Source: CAWJFP01 sp963842155
Lineage (GTDB): Bacteria; Pseudomonadota; Alphaproteobacteria; JACZXZ01
Assembly: GCA_963842155.1 (NCBI GenBank)
Contig: CAWJFP010000034.1
Coordinates: 1 to 64,000 of the forward strand
Direction: 5' to 3'
DNA: 64,000 nt
Shown: positions 52,943-63,374 of the stretch, piece after piece
Position numbering within the stretch: position 1 is the stretch's first letter
How the letters are laid out: every line of letters starts with the position of its first letter
The notes under the pieces: generated by a model
Databases searched by the model: none
The model's input: only the letters and a program-made list of their open reading frames with translations
What the model was told of the DNA's origin: nothing
Translations under genes and position numbers: made by a program

Positions 52943-54337
52943 ATGTCCGCCAACCTCGCCGCCATCCTCTATCTCGCCGCCTCGATCTGCTTCATCATGG
53001 CGCTGCGCGGGCTCGCCTCGCCCGACAGCGCGCGAGCGGGCAACCTTTTCGGCATCGTCGGCATGGTGATCGCGGTCGCCACCACCCTCGCCATGCCGGG
53101 GGTGGTGAGCTATTGGCTGATCCTCGCGGGCGTGGCGATCGGCGGCGGCATCGGCACGGCCATCTCGCTGCGCATCCAGATGACCGCGCTGCCGCAGCTC
53201 GTCGCCGCCTTCCATAGTCTCGTGGGTCTCGCCGCTGTCGCCGTCGCCACGGCCGCCTTCTACGATCCGCACGCCTTCGCCATCGCCGGCGAGCACGGCA
53301 TCAAGCTCTCGAGCCTCATCGAGATGAGCATCGGCACCGCGATCGGCGCCGTCACCTTCACCGGCTCGGTCGTCGCTTTCGGCAAGCTGCAAGCGATCCT
53401 CTCGGGCAAGCCGCTCGTCTTCCCCGGCCAGCATCCGCTCAACGCAGCGCTGGGCATAGTCTTGGTGCTGCTCGTCGTCTGGTTCGCCGCCTCGGGGGCG
53501 CCGCTCGCCTTCTGGCTGATCGTGCTGCTCTCCCTGGCACTCGGCCTCTTGCTCATCCTGCCGATCGGTGGCGCCGACATGCCGGTCGTGATCTCGATGC
53601 TCAACTCCTATTCGGGCTGGGCGGCCTGCGGCATCGGCTTCACCCTCTCGAACAGCCTGCTCATCGTGACCGGGGCGCTGGTCGGCTCGTCGGGCGCCAT
53701 CCTCAGCTACATCATGTGCAAGGGGATGAACCGCTCGATCTTCAACGTGATCCTGGGCGGCTTCGGCGGCGAGACCACGGCCGCGGCCGGGGCCACGGGC
53801 GACCGCAGCGTCAAGCAGGGCTCGGCCGACGACGCGGCCTTCATCCTCAAGAACGCGGGCTCGGTCATCATCGTGCCGGGCTACGGCATGGCGGTGGCGC
53901 AAGCGCAGCATGCGCTGCGCGAGATGGCGGACCAGCTCAAGAAGGCAGGCATCAAGGTGCGTTACGCCATCCATCCGGTGGCGGGGCGCATGCCGGGCCA
54001 TATGAACGTGCTGCTCGCCGAGGCCAACGTGCCTTATGACGAGGTGCTCGAGCTCGAGGAGATCAACCGCGATTTCTCCACGACCGACGTGGCCTTCGTG
54101 ATCGGCGCCAACGACGTGACCAATCCCGCCGCCAAGAACGACCCCTCGAGCCCGATCTACGGCATGCCGGTGCTCGACGTGGAGAACGCGCGCACGGTGC
54201 TCTTCGTCAAGCGCTCGCTCGCCTCGGGTTATGCCGGCATCGACAACACCCTGTTCTACCGCGACAACACGATGATGCTGTTCGGCGACGCCAAGAAGAT
54301 GTGCGAGGACATCGTCAAGGCGCTCGAGCATTCGTGA
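52943..54337 (+). CDS. pntB: NAD(P) transhydrogenase beta subunit
   Basis: 464 residues. Proton-translocating membrane domain II and NADP(H)-binding domain III. Helical region LYLAASICFIMALRGLASPD through GWAACGIGFTLSNSLLIVTG. Domain III: SVIIVPGYGMAVAQAQHALR, YAIHPVAGRMPGHMNVLLAE, VAFVIGANDVTNPAAK and GYAGIDNTLFYRDNTMMLFG. Start at ATG 52,943; the frame upstream belongs to the shadow of pntAB. Confidence 0.97.
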   Translation: MSANLAAILYLAASICFIMALRGLASPDSARAGNLFGIVGMVIAVATTLAMPGVVSYWLILAGVAIGGGIGTAISLRIQMTALPQLVAAFHSLVGLAAVAVATAAFYDPHAFAIAGEHGIKLSSLIEMSIGTAIGAVTFTGSVVAFGKLQAILSGKPLVFPGQHPLNAALGIVLVLLVVWFAASGAPLAFWLIVLLSLALGLLLILPIGGADMPVVISMLNSYSGWAACGIGFTLSNSLLIVTGALVGSSGAILSYIMCKGMNRSIFNVILGGFGGETTAAAGATGDRSVKQGSADDAAFILKNAGSVIIVPGYGMAVAQAQHALREMADQLKKAGIKVRYAIHPVAGRMPGHMNVLLAEANVPYDEVLELEEINRDFSTTDVAFVIGANDVTNPAAKNDPSSPIYGMPVLDVENARTVLFVKRSLASGYAGIDNTLFYRDNTMMLFGDAKKMCEDIVKALEHS

Positions 54338-54496
54338 GAGGCTCGTTCAGGCATCGTCATGGTTCGAGACGCGCTGCATAAGGGCGCGCTCCTCACCATG
54401 ATGACGTTTTGTTTCAACGGGCTGTCTCACCCTGGAGGGCGCGGCGCAGCCGCCGTCTCGAAGGGTGAAGGCGACATCGTCGTTTGACTGCGGACG

Positions 54497-55162
54497 CTAC
54501 CGCATGCGTCCGCGGAAAGCGCGCAAGGGCGAGGGGAATTTCTCCAGCGCCGAGGTTACCCTGCCCAAAAGCTTCGGCACGCGCATCACCTCGTCGAGGC
54601 GGCGGGCGAGGAAGCCCCAGGTCTCGGTATTTTCCGGCGACTGGTCGTTGAGCCAGTAGACGAGCGTCGCGCTATAGACGCCGGCGAGCAGCCCGCGCTT
54701 GGTATAGAAATTGAAGTCGGTCGCCTCGTCGCCCGCCGCGTACCAGATGGCGTCGACCGTGCGCCACAGCATGCGCGCGCCGAGCGGCAGGTTCTGCGGC
54801 AAAGCGAGAATGGGAAGCGAGCGCTGGATCGCCTCGCGGTAGGGCGCGCTGAGCTCGAGCCGCAGGCGGACGGCGAGCGCCACCCGCTCGCGGATCTTCA
54901 ACGCTTTGAGATCCTGCTTCTCGAGCGCCGCCAGCATGTCGCGGTCGGCCCGCGCGGCAGCCGCCTCGATCACCTCGGTCGCGCCGCCGGGAAAGGCGTC
55001 GAGCGCCAGGGCCGGCTCGCAGCCCGCCGCGCGCGCGCCCTCCATCAGGCTCTTCTCGGTCCAGCCGTCGAACGGCACCTGGCGCAGGGTCTCCTCGAGG
55101 ATGCGCCCGCGCATGGCCGCGAAATCGGCGTTTCCGCTCGTTTGACTTGCTCGCTTGCTCAA
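54497..55162 (-). CDS. COQ9 family protein
   Basis: 221 residues. Lipid-binding TetR-like helical protein that helps ubiquinone hydroxylation. Blocks: ILEETLRQVPFDGWTEKSLM, IRERVALAVRLRLELSAPYR, MLWRTVDAIWYAAGDEATDF and NFYTKRGLLAGVYSATLVYW. The start is probably TTG 55,162, overlapping the def stop as TTGA; ATG at 55,114 would lose a short basic N-terminus. Confidence 0.9.
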   Translation of the reverse strand: MSKRASQTSGNADFAAMRGRILEETLRQVPFDGWTEKSLMEGARAAGCEPALALDAFPGGATEVIEAAAARADRDMLAALEKQDLKALKIRERVALAVRLRLELSAPYREAIQRSLPILALPQNLPLGARMLWRTVDAIWYAAGDEATDFNFYTKRGLLAGVYSATLVYWLNDQSPENTETWGFLARRLDEVMRVPKLLGRVTSALEKFPSPLRAFRGRMR

Positions 55163-55707
55163 AGGGCCTCCTCCGCCAAGGGCGGGGCGAAGCGCCGCAT
55201 CTCCTCGACGAAGCCGAAGCGGCGCAGATCCTCGATACGCATCGGATAGAGCATGCCGTCGAGATGGTCGCATTCATGCTGCACGACGCGGGCATGGAAG
55301 CCGGCGGCGACCCGCTCGATCGGCTTGCCGTCGAGCCCGAGCCCGCGGTAGCGGACGCGGGTCCAACGCGGCACGGCGCCCATCATGCCGGGGATCGAGA
55401 GGCAACCCTCCCAGCCGAGCGCGCGCTCATCGCCGAGCGGCTCGATCTCAGGGTTGACCAGCGCGGTCAAGGGCTGCGGCTCGTCGCCCTCGCCGCCGCC
55501 GGCCCGCTCCTGCGAGACCTTGAAGACCACGACGCGCAGCGGCACATGGACCTGCGGCGCCGCCAGCCCGGTGCCGGGAGCGTCATCCATGGTCTCGATC
55601 ATGTCGCGCACCAGCTCATGGATTTCGGGCGCGGTCGGGTCGGCGACGGGATGAGCGGGCAGGCGGAGGACGGCATGGCCCATGCGGGCAATCTTGAGAA
55701 TGGCCAT
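55159..55707 (-). CDS. def: Peptide deformylase
   Basis: 182 residues. Removes the formyl group from nascent proteins. The three motifs are GTGLAAPQVHVPLR, WEGCLSIPGMMG and VQHECDHLDGMLY (HExxH metal site). Start at ATG 55,707. C-terminal end is coupled to the COQ9 gene. Divergent from rpsU. Confidence 0.95.
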   Translation of the reverse strand: MAILKIARMGHAVLRLPAHPVADPTAPEIHELVRDMIETMDDAPGTGLAAPQVHVPLRVVVFKVSQERAGGGEGDEPQPLTALVNPEIEPLGDERALGWEGCLSIPGMMGAVPRWTRVRYRGLGLDGKPIERVAAGFHARVVQHECDHLDGMLYPMRIEDLRRFGFVEEMRRFAPPLAEEAL

Positions 55708-55835
55708 GGGCCCACTATGCGTCGCCGCCCAGGCGCGGTAAAGGCCCGAACCATAAGGCTTCACAGCCCGCGGCGACTATGCTAGAACCCGCCCTCCAGC
55801 TCCGTGAAATTCAATCGTCTTTGCGGGAAGGAGAA

Positions 55836-56051
55836 TTGGCCCTGGTCCAGGTGGTGGTGCGCGACAACAACGTCGATCAGGCGTTGCGCGCCCTTAAGAA
55901 GAAGATGCAGCGGGAGGGTATCTTCCGCGAGATGAAGCTGCGTCGCTCCTATGAGAAGCCGTCCGAGCGCAAGGCTCGGGAGCGGGCGGAGGCCGTGCGC
56001 CGCGCCCGCAAGCTCGCGCGCAAGCGGGCGGAGCGCGAAGGCTTGATGTAG
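55836..56051 (+). CDS. rpsU: Ribosomal protein bS21
   Basis: 71 residues, highly basic. VQVVVRDNNVDQALRALKKK, MQREGIFREMKLRRSYEKPS. The start is TTG 55,836, giving the common MALVQV N-terminus. GGAAGGAG ends 2-4 bases before it. An upstream in-frame extension to 55,779 is not supported by the family. Confidence 0.95.
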   Translation: MALVQVVVRDNNVDQALRALKKKMQREGIFREMKLRRSYEKPSERKARERAEAVRRARKLARKRAEREGLM

Positions 56052-56352
56052 CCGGGGCCCGCGGGCTCCGCTCACGCCATGGTGATCCGAAAATACCCGC
56101 CCTCGAGAGCCGGCGCGGCGGCGCTTCGCCATGTCCGGAGCCCGGCCTCGATCTCTGCGGCGTTCCCCGAAGGGCGCGAGGCGCATGCGCGCCGCGAAGT
56201 TGTCTTGCCCCCGAACGGCAATTACCGCACTCTAAGCCTGGGGTTGAGGAAGCTCGAATATGACGGCCGCGGGTCGCAATCGACTCGGGCTCGAAATCAA
56301 TGCATGAAGCCATAGCATCGACGACGGCTTGCGCCGTCACAGGGAGCGCATC
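56052..56352. other. Gap between rpsU and the alpha-2-macroglobulin gene
   Basis: About 300 bases. An open frame at 56,079-56,315 lacks protein-like character. No terminator or promoter stands out clearly. GGAGCGCATC lies before the ATG at 56,353. Confidence 0.4.
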
Positions 56353-59300
56353 ATGAATCCGACCCAACGTCGGGTCATCTTCTTCGTCCTGCTCGCCGCT
56401 TTCGCGGCGGGCTTCTGGATCGTCGCCTTCTACGGCAGAAATTGCTGCGCGCCCGGCAGTCCGGTGACCACCGCCGCGACGACGCAGGCGACCGCGCCCG
56501 CCGCGAGCCCGGTCAAGCCGGCCGCGAACGAGGCGGCGAGCCCTGCCAAGACCGCCAAGCCGGTGCCCTTCGCGCTCGACTATGTCGATCTCGACACCTC
56601 GCGCGAGACGGCGGAGGCTTGTCTCGTCTTCACCGAGGCGCTGCTCCAGGGGCCCGCCGCCCATTACGAGGATTATGTCGCGGTGCGCGACCATCCCGAT
56701 CTCGCCGTGCAGGCGAAGGGCGCCAAGCTCTGCATCGGCGGCCTCGGCTTCGGCCGCGGCTACGAGGTCGAGCTGCGCGCGGGCCTGCCCGCCGCCTCGG
56801 GCGCCAAGCTGGCCGAGGCGCAGAGCGTGCCGGTGAGCTTCGCCGACAAGCTGCCCCTGGTGCGCTTCAGCTCGACGGGCAAGTTCATTCTTCCCCGTAC
56901 GGGCAACGCCGGCGTGCCCGTCACCACGATCAATCTCGACGAGCTCGCGATCAAGGTCTACCGCGTCTCCGACCGCGCCCTCTTCGAGAAGCTCGAGCTC
57001 GGCGCCACCACTGCTTATTGGGAGCTGCAGGACTTCGCGGCCAAGACCGCGCTCGTCTGGCAAGGCACGATGAAGACGCCGGGCCGGCGCAACGAGGCCA
57101 TGCTCACGGCCTTCCCCATCCGCGACGTGGTCAAGCCCTGGAAGCCCGGCGTCTATGTCGTGCTCGCCAGCGACAATCTCAAAGGCAAGAACGACGAGCG
57201 CCAGAGCTGGGCGACCCAGCTCGTCTACGACACCGATCTTGGCCTCACCGTCTTCCGCGGCCAGGACGGCCTCAACGCGGTGGTGCGCTCGATCGCGAGC
57301 GCGAAGCCGGTCGCGGGCGTCAAGCTCGCCCTCATCGCAAAGAGCAACGAGGAGCTGGGCATCGCCACGACCGACGCGACGGGCCGCGCGCAATTCGCGG
57401 CGGGGCTCATGCGCGGAACCGGCGGCAGCGAGCCGCAGATGCTCATGGCCTATGGCCCGAGCGAGGATTTCAGCGCCATCTCGCTTGCCTCTCCGGGCTT
57501 CGATCTGTCAGACCGCGGCGTCTCGGGGCGCGCGAGCCCCGGCGCGCTCGACGTCTTCGTCACCAGCGAGCGCGGCATCTATCGCCCCGGCGAGACGGTC
57601 AATCTCGTGACCCTGGTGCGCGACGCCTCGGCACTCGCCGTCGCGAAGGCACCGGTGACGCTGGTGCTGCTGCGGCCCGACGGGCTCGAGCAAAGGCGGT
57701 TCCTCCTCGAGGACAAGGGCGACGGCGGCAGCCATGTCGCCTTCGCCCTCAGCCCCACCGCCCAGCATGGGCTGTGGAACGCGCGCGTCGTGCTCGACGG
57801 CGACAATGCGCTGGGCGAGACCTCCTTCATGGTCGATGATTTCGTGCCGCAGCGCCTCAAGGTGACGCTCGCGAGCGATCAAGACGCGCTCGTCCCCGAC
57901 GAGAAGATCGAGGTGATGGTCGAGGCGCGCTTTCTCTATGGCGCGCCGGCGACGGAGCTCGGCGGCGAAGCCAGCATCGAGCTCGCGCCGGACCCGGCGC
58001 CCTTTCCCAATTTCAGCCGCTTCCATTTCGGGCTCAAGGAGGAGAAGCTCGACCTGAAGCCCATTCCGCTCGAGATCGATGCGACCGACGCCTACGGCAA
58101 GACGGTCGCGACCGGCGAGCTCAAGGACCTGCCCAAGAGCACGCGTCCTCTCAAGGGGGAAATCCAGGTCTCGGTCAACGAGCCGGGGGGCCGGGCGACC
58201 AGCCAGAGCCTGACTTTGCCGGTACGCAGCCGGCCGCTGCTGCTCGGGCTGCGCGCGCTCTTCGACAACGTGGTCGAGGAGGGCAAGGATGCCGCCTTCG
58301 AGTTGGTGGCGCTCGACGCCAAGGGGACCCCCGTCGCACGTCAGCATCTCGCCTACCGCCTGACGCGCGACGACCGCACCTGGCAATGGTATCAGCGCCC
58401 GAACGGCCTTTGGGCCTACGAGCCGATCCATCATGAGCATCCGGTCGAGGAGGGCATGCTCGACGCGACGGCCGAGAAGCCGGCCACGCTTTCGATCGCC
58501 CAGCCGCGCTGGGGCGACTATCGCCTGACGGTGACCGACGAGGAAAGCGGCGCCATGACAAGCCTCGGCTTCCAGGTGGGCTGGTGGGAGGAGGGCGGCG
58601 AGGTCTCCGAGACCCCCGACAAGGTCGAGGTCGTCGCCGACCGCGCCAAATACAAGACGGGCGAGACGGCGCATATCACGGTCAAGGCGCCCTTCGAAGG
58701 CGAGGTGCTGGTGACCGTCGCCGGCAACCGCGTCTTCGAGAGCCACGAGCTTCATCTGCCCTCGACGGGCGCCAGCATCGACCTGCCGGTGTCGGATGGT
58801 TGGGGCAGCGGCGCTTATGTCATGGCGACGGCCTATCGCCCGCTCGGCGGCGGCAAGGGCCATGAGCCGGTGCGCGCGGTGGGCTTGAGCTGGATCGGCC
58901 TCGACGTCGCGGCCCGCACGCTCGAGGTCAAGCTCGATCTGCCCGACCGCGTGCGGCCGCGCGCCCGCCTCGAGATCCCGCTCACGGTCGCCGGCCTCGC
59001 CGCGGGCGAGACCGCCTTCGTCACGCTCGCGGCCGTCGACGAGGGCATCCTGCAACTCACCCGCTTCAAGACGCCCTCGCCGGCCGACTACTACTACGCC
59101 AAGCGCGCGCTCGGCGTAAGCCTGCGCGACGATTACGGCCGTCTCCTCGATGGACAGGGCGCGCCCGCGGGCGCCATCCGCGCGGGCGGCGACAGCTCGC
59201 TCGGCGGGGCGGCTCTGCCGGTGGTGCCGACGCGCACCGTGGCGCTCTTCTCCGGCATCGTCGAGACCGATGCCTCCGGCCATGCCAAGATCGCCTTCGA

Positions 59301-61281
59301 CATTCCCGATTTCGAAGGCGAGCTGCGTTTCATGGCGCTTGCCTACGACAAGACGCAGCTCGGCAAGGGCGAGCGTCCCTTGACCGTGCGCGACGCGTTG
59401 GTGACCGACGTGACCTTGCCGCGCTTCTTGGCACCCGGTGACGAAAGCCGTCTCGCGCTCCTGATCCATAACGTGGAAGGAGCGGCCGGCACTTATCATG
59501 TCGCGCTGACGGCCTCGGGTACGGTCGTGCTCGACGGTGCGACCGAGCGGCAGCTCGATATGCCGGTCGGCAAGCGCGAGCTGCTGAGCTTTCCGATCAC
59601 GGCGAACGATGTCGGCATCGGAAGCTTCACGCTCAAGGTCGAGGGGCCGGGCGGCTTCGCCGTCACGCGCGACTGGCAGATCGCGGTGCGCGCCCCGCAG
59701 CTGCCGGTGACGACCGACTTGGCCGTCCAGGTCAAGCCGGGCGAGAGCTTCACCGTCGATCCGCAGCTCGTCGCCGACTATCTGCCGGGCTCGACGCAGG
59801 TGGGGCTCACCCTCTCGACCTGGCACGGCTTCAATGTGCCGGCGCTCTTGGCCGCGCTCGACCGCTATCCGCAAGGCTGCCTCGAGCAGACCACGAGCCG
59901 CGCCTTTCCGCTGCTCTATTTCAACGACGTGGCGGCGAACGAGGGCGTGGCCACGGAAAAGGCGCTGCCCGAGCGCATCCAGGACGCCATCGACCGCATC
60001 ACCGACATGCAGAGGGGCGCCGGCGATTTCGGGCTCTGGGGGCCCTATGACTCCGCCTATCCTTGGCTCTCGGTCTTCGCGCTCGATTTTCTCTATGAGG
60101 CGAATCAGGCGGGCTACAAGGTGCCGCCCATCGTCCTGCAGCGCGGCAGCGACTGGCTCCACGCCACCGCGCGCGGCCGCGCCCGCGACGAGGACGAGTC
60201 CGAGGATTCGGGCAAGGCCCTCAAGGGCTGGGAACAGGCCAATATCCGCGCCTATGCCTTTTATGTGCTGGCCAAGATGGGCGCGGCCAACATCGGCGAG
60301 CTGCGCTATTTCCACGACAACAAGCTGACCGCCATCGCGTCCGCCATCGGCTATGGCCAGCTCGGCGCGGCGCTCGCCATGACCGGCGACCGCACGCGGG
60401 CGAGCCATGTCTTCGACCTCGCCGGCCGCATGCTTCGCACCAGCTGGCGCGACGATTATTACGGCTCGCATCTGCGCGATCTCTCGGCGCTGGTGGCGGC
60501 GGAGAGCCAGGCGGGCGATCGCGAGCTGCTGCCAGCGCTCGTCGACCAGCTCGCGGTCTCCGACTACCGGCTCGGCTGGACCACGACGCAGGAGCAGGCC
60601 TGGATGCTGATCGCCGAGCATGCGCTGCTGAAGAGCCAGGGCGAGCTCGCGGTCTCGATCGCGGACGGGCCCGAGCGCCGCTCGAGCGAGCCCATAAGGC
60701 TCGTCCGGAGCGCCGGGCAGATCGCGCAAGGCTTCACAGTCAAGAATTTGGGCGACAAGCCGATCTGGAGCCTCGTCTCGGTGACCGGCGTGCCGCGCGA
60801 GCTGCTGCCGCCCACGGACAGGGGCTTCACCATCCGCCGCAGCTTCCACGACATGGGCGGCAAGATCATCGATCCGAGCCAGCTCAAGCAGAACGAGCGC
60901 TTCCTCGTGCTGCTCGAGGGCGCCGTCACCGACAATCTCGATCATGAGGCGGTGCTGGTGAATCTGCTGCCGGCGGGCTGGGAGATCGAGAGCGTGGTGA
61001 AGAGCGCCGGCGACGGCGGGACCGACTTCGATTGGCTCAAGCTCACCGAGGCACGCATGCGGCAGGCGCGCGACGACCAGTTCGTCGCCGCGCTCAGCTT
61101 CACCGGACGCAGCGTCAAGCAGGAGACGGACCACTACGCGCAGGCCTTCATCGTCCGCGTCGCCATACCGGGCAATTACGTTCTGCCGGCGGCGACCATC
61201 GCGGACATGTACCGGCCGGCCGTCACCGCGCGCACCGGAACGGGCTCCGTCACGGTCGAGCCGCGCGAGCCGACGCAATGA
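56353..61281 (+). CDS. Bacterial alpha-2-macroglobulin (thioester type)
   Basis: 1,642 residues. Periplasmic protease trap anchored by an N-terminal helix (VIFFVLLAAFAAGFWIVAFY). A Pro/Ala-rich linker with two Cys follows. MG domains span the first 1,100 residues (for example TSERGIYRPGETVNLVTLVR). The thioester site is YPQGCLEQTTSRAFPLLYF, with the CLEQ motif intact, then an alpha/alpha toroid (GDFGLWGPYDSAYPWLSVFA). The ATGA overlap with pbpC fits the well-known pair in which this protein defends the periplasm and PbpC repairs the wall. Confidence 0.96.
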   Translation: MNPTQRRVIFFVLLAAFAAGFWIVAFYGRNCCAPGSPVTTAATTQATAPAASPVKPAANEAASPAKTAKPVPFALDYVDLDTSRETAEACLVFTEALLQGPAAHYEDYVAVRDHPDLAVQAKGAKLCIGGLGFGRGYEVELRAGLPAASGAKLAEAQSVPVSFADKLPLVRFSSTGKFILPRTGNAGVPVTTINLDELAIKVYRVSDRALFEKLELGATTAYWELQDFAAKTALVWQGTMKTPGRRNEAMLTAFPIRDVVKPWKPGVYVVLASDNLKGKNDERQSWATQLVYDTDLGLTVFRGQDGLNAVVRSIASAKPVAGVKLALIAKSNEELGIATTDATGRAQFAAGLMRGTGGSEPQMLMAYGPSEDFSAISLASPGFDLSDRGVSGRASPGALDVFVTSERGIYRPGETVNLVTLVRDASALAVAKAPVTLVLLRPDGLEQRRFLLEDKGDGGSHVAFALSPTAQHGLWNARVVLDGDNALGETSFMVDDFVPQRLKVTLASDQDALVPDEKIEVMVEARFLYGAPATELGGEASIELAPDPAPFPNFSRFHFGLKEEKLDLKPIPLEIDATDAYGKTVATGELKDLPKSTRPLKGEIQVSVNEPGGRATSQSLTLPVRSRPLLLGLRALFDNVVEEGKDAAFELVALDAKGTPVARQHLAYRLTRDDRTWQWYQRPNGLWAYEPIHHEHPVEEGMLDATAEKPATLSIAQPRWGDYRLTVTDEESGAMTSLGFQVGWWEEGGEVSETPDKVEVVADRAKYKTGETAHITVKAPFEGEVLVTVAGNRVFESHELHLPSTGASIDLPVSDGWGSGAYVMATAYRPLGGGKGHEPVRAVGLSWIGLDVAARTLEVKLDLPDRVRPRARLEIPLTVAGLAAGETAFVTLAAVDEGILQLTRFKTPSPADYYYAKRALGVSLRDDYGRLLDGQGAPAGAIRAGGDSSLGGAALPVVPTRTVALFSGIVETDASGHAKIAFDIPDFEGELRFMALAYDKTQLGKGERPLTVRDALVTDVTLPRFLAPGDESRLALLIHNVEGAAGTYHVALTASGTVVLDGATERQLDMPVGKRELLSFPITANDVGIGSFTLKVEGPGGFAVTRDWQIAVRAPQLPVTTDLAVQVKPGESFTVDPQLVADYLPGSTQVGLTLSTWHGFNVPALLAALDRYPQGCLEQTTSRAFPLLYFNDVAANEGVATEKALPERIQDAIDRITDMQRGAGDFGLWGPYDSAYPWLSVFALDFLYEANQAGYKVPPIVLQRGSDWLHATARGRARDEDESEDSGKALKGWEQANIRAYAFYVLAKMGAANIGELRYFHDNKLTAIASAIGYGQLGAALAMTGDRTRASHVFDLAGRMLRTSWRDDYYGSHLRDLSALVAAESQAGDRELLPALVDQLAVSDYRLGWTTTQEQAWMLIAEHALLKSQGELAVSIADGPERRSSEPIRLVRSAGQIAQGFTVKNLGDKPIWSLVSVTGVPRELLPPTDRGFTIRRSFHDMGGKIIDPSQLKQNERFLVLLEGAVTDNLDHEAVLVNLLPAGWEIESVVKSAGDGGTDFDWLKLTEARMRQARDDQFVAALSFTGRSVKQETDHYAQAFIVRVAIPGNYVLPAATIADMYRPAVTARTGTGSVTVEPREPTQ

Positions 61282-63368
61282 GCCGGCCGAAGCAGCGGCG
61301 CCGGCTCGGTCTCGCGGCGCTCGCGGGGGTCTTCGCGCTGCCGCTTCTCGCCCTTCTGCTGGACCGCCTCTTCCCGCCGCCGCTCGAGCGCTACGCCGCG
61401 AGCTCGACCCTCGTGCTCGACGAGCGCGGCGAGATCCTGCGCGCCTTCACGACAAGCGAGGGCGCCTGGCGGCTCAAATCCACCCCGGCCCAGGTCGATC
61501 CCTTCTTCCTCAAGCTGCTCGAGGCCTATGAGGACCGGCGCTTCGAGCATCATTGGGGCGTCGATCCGCTGGCGCTTGCGCGCGCGCTCGGACAATGGAT
61601 CGCAACGGGCCACGTCGTGTCGGGCGCTTCGACCTTGACGATGCAGACGGCGCGGCTCCTGGCGCCGCATCCGCACTCGCTCGCCGGCAAGCTCGTGGAG
61701 ATCATGCGCGCGCTGCAGCTCGAGGCGCATTTCTCCAAGGCCGAGATCCTGTCCTTCTATCTCACGCTGGCGCCCTATGGCGGCAATCTCGAAGGGGCGC
61801 GGGCGGCATCGCTCGCCTATTTCGGCAAGGAGCCGCGCCATCTCACCGCGAGCGAGGCGGCGCTCTTGGTGGCATTGCCGCAATCGCCCGAGCGCAATCG
61901 TCCCGATCTTCATCCCGAGGCGGCCCAACGCGCACGCGACAAGGTGCTGGCGCGGCTGGCGGCGCGCGGGATCCTCGCACAGCACCAGGCGCGAGAGGCC
62001 GCGAGCGAACCGCTTGCACTGCAACGCACCTCCTTGCCGATTCTCGCGCCGCATCTCGCCGCCGAGCTCGCCGCCGCTACCCCGCCGGGCAGCACTCTCC
62101 GCACCAGCTTGCAGGGCCATCTGCAAGCCAGGGTCGAGGCGCTGCTGCGCCGCGAGCCGCTGGAGGAGGGCGCCTCGATCGCGGCGCTCGTCGTCGAGAA
62201 CGCCACCCGCCATATCATCGCCCATGTCGGTAGCGCGGATTATTTCGGCCCCTTCGGGCAGAACGACCTGACGCGCGCCAAGCGCTCGCCCGGCTCGACC
62301 TTGAAGCCCTTCATCTACGGCATGGGCTTCGACGCGCTGCTCGTCCATCCCGACACCGTCATCGAGGACGCGCCGCTGCGCTTCGGCGACTACGCGCCGC
62401 AGAATTTCGACCGCGATTTCCGCGGCCAGGTGACCGTGCGGCAGGCGCTGCAAATGTCGCTCAACCTGCCGGCGGTGGCGCTGCTCAACAGGGTCGGACC
62501 GCAGCGCTTCGTCAGCGCGTTGCGCGCGGCGGGGGCCGAGCTCGTGTTCGACGAGGCGATCGGCGCGCCCTCGCTCGCCGTGGCGCTGGGCGGAGTGGGC
62601 ATCTCGTTGCGCGATCTCGTGATGCTTTATGCGGCGCTCGCCGACGGCGGCATGGCGCGGCCGCTCGTAGCGCAGCCGGACGAGCCGCCTGTAAATTCCA
62701 CGCCGCTGCTCACCCCCGCCGCCGCCTGGTATGTCACCGACATATTGCGCGGCGTCACCATGCCCGAGCCCTTCGCGCAGCTTCCGGCGCTGGGCGGGCG
62801 GCGTGCCATCGCCTTCAAGACAGGAACTTCCTACGGCTTCCGCGACGCCTGGGCGATCGGCTCCTCCGGGCGCTACACGATCGGGGTCTGGGCGGGGCGG
62901 CCCGACGGCGCGCCGCGCCCGGGCCATTACGGCATCGCGGCGGCGGCGCCGGTGCTTTTCAAGCTGTTCGGCCTCTTGCCGGCGGAGGAGGAGGTGCGGC
63001 CCATGCCGGCGGAGGTCATCAGGCCGGCGAATGCGGCGGCCTTGCCCGTGGCGCTGCGCCGTTTCTCGGCGACGGGCAGGCCCTCGACACTCGAGGAGGG
63101 CTCGCCCTTGCGCATTCTCTTCCCGCCCCCCGACGCGGTGCTCGAGCTCGCAAGCGACGGCGGCCGGCCGGCGCCGATCGCGCTCAAGGCGATGGGCGGT
63201 GCCGCGCCCTTGCGCTGGGTGGTGAACGGTGAGCCCGTGGCCGCCGCGCCGACGGCCGCGGAGGCGAGCTTCTGGACCCCGGACGGCCCCGGCTTCGTGA
63301 ATCTCTCGGTGATCGACGCGGCAGGCGGCAAGGTCAGCGCGGCGCTGCGCCTGGTGCCGCCGGAGTAG
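61278..63368 (+). CDS. pbpC: Penicillin-binding protein 1C
   Basis: 696 residues. Bifunctional murein synthase. N-terminal membrane helix (LGLAALAGVFALPLLALLLD), glycosyltransferase GT51 domain (EAYEDRRFEHHWGVDPLALA, GASTLTMQTARLL), transpeptidase domain with SPGSTLKPFIYG (SxxK), SLN in MSLNLPAVALLNR and KTGTS in AFKTGTSYGFRDAW. C-terminal BiPBP-type domain (RILFPPPDAVLELASDGGRP). Start overlaps the macroglobulin stop. Confidence 0.96.
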   Translation: MSRPKQRRRLGLAALAGVFALPLLALLLDRLFPPPLERYAASSTLVLDERGEILRAFTTSEGAWRLKSTPAQVDPFFLKLLEAYEDRRFEHHWGVDPLALARALGQWIATGHVVSGASTLTMQTARLLAPHPHSLAGKLVEIMRALQLEAHFSKAEILSFYLTLAPYGGNLEGARAASLAYFGKEPRHLTASEAALLVALPQSPERNRPDLHPEAAQRARDKVLARLAARGILAQHQAREAASEPLALQRTSLPILAPHLAAELAAATPPGSTLRTSLQGHLQARVEALLRREPLEEGASIAALVVENATRHIIAHVGSADYFGPFGQNDLTRAKRSPGSTLKPFIYGMGFDALLVHPDTVIEDAPLRFGDYAPQNFDRDFRGQVTVRQALQMSLNLPAVALLNRVGPQRFVSALRAAGAELVFDEAIGAPSLAVALGGVGISLRDLVMLYAALADGGMARPLVAQPDEPPVNSTPLLTPAAAWYVTDILRGVTMPEPFAQLPALGGRRAIAFKTGTSYGFRDAWAIGSSGRYTIGVWAGRPDGAPRPGHYGIAAAAPVLFKLFGLLPAEEEVRPMPAEVIRPANAAALPVALRRFSATGRPSTLEEGSPLRILFPPPDAVLELASDGGRPAPIALKAMGGAAPLRWVVNGEPVAAAPTAAEASFWTPDGPGFVNLSVIDAAGGKVSAALRLVPPE

Positions 63369-63374
63369 GCGGCG

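Noticed and set aside
56079..56315. Small plus-strand open frame between rpsU and the macroglobulin
   Set aside because: Low-complexity, no motif, weak start; treated as non-coding.
57508..61278. Minus-strand frame of 1,256 codons opposite the alpha-2-macroglobulin
   Set aside because: Codon-bias shadow. The plus strand has the CLEQ thioester motif and family blocks through the whole length.
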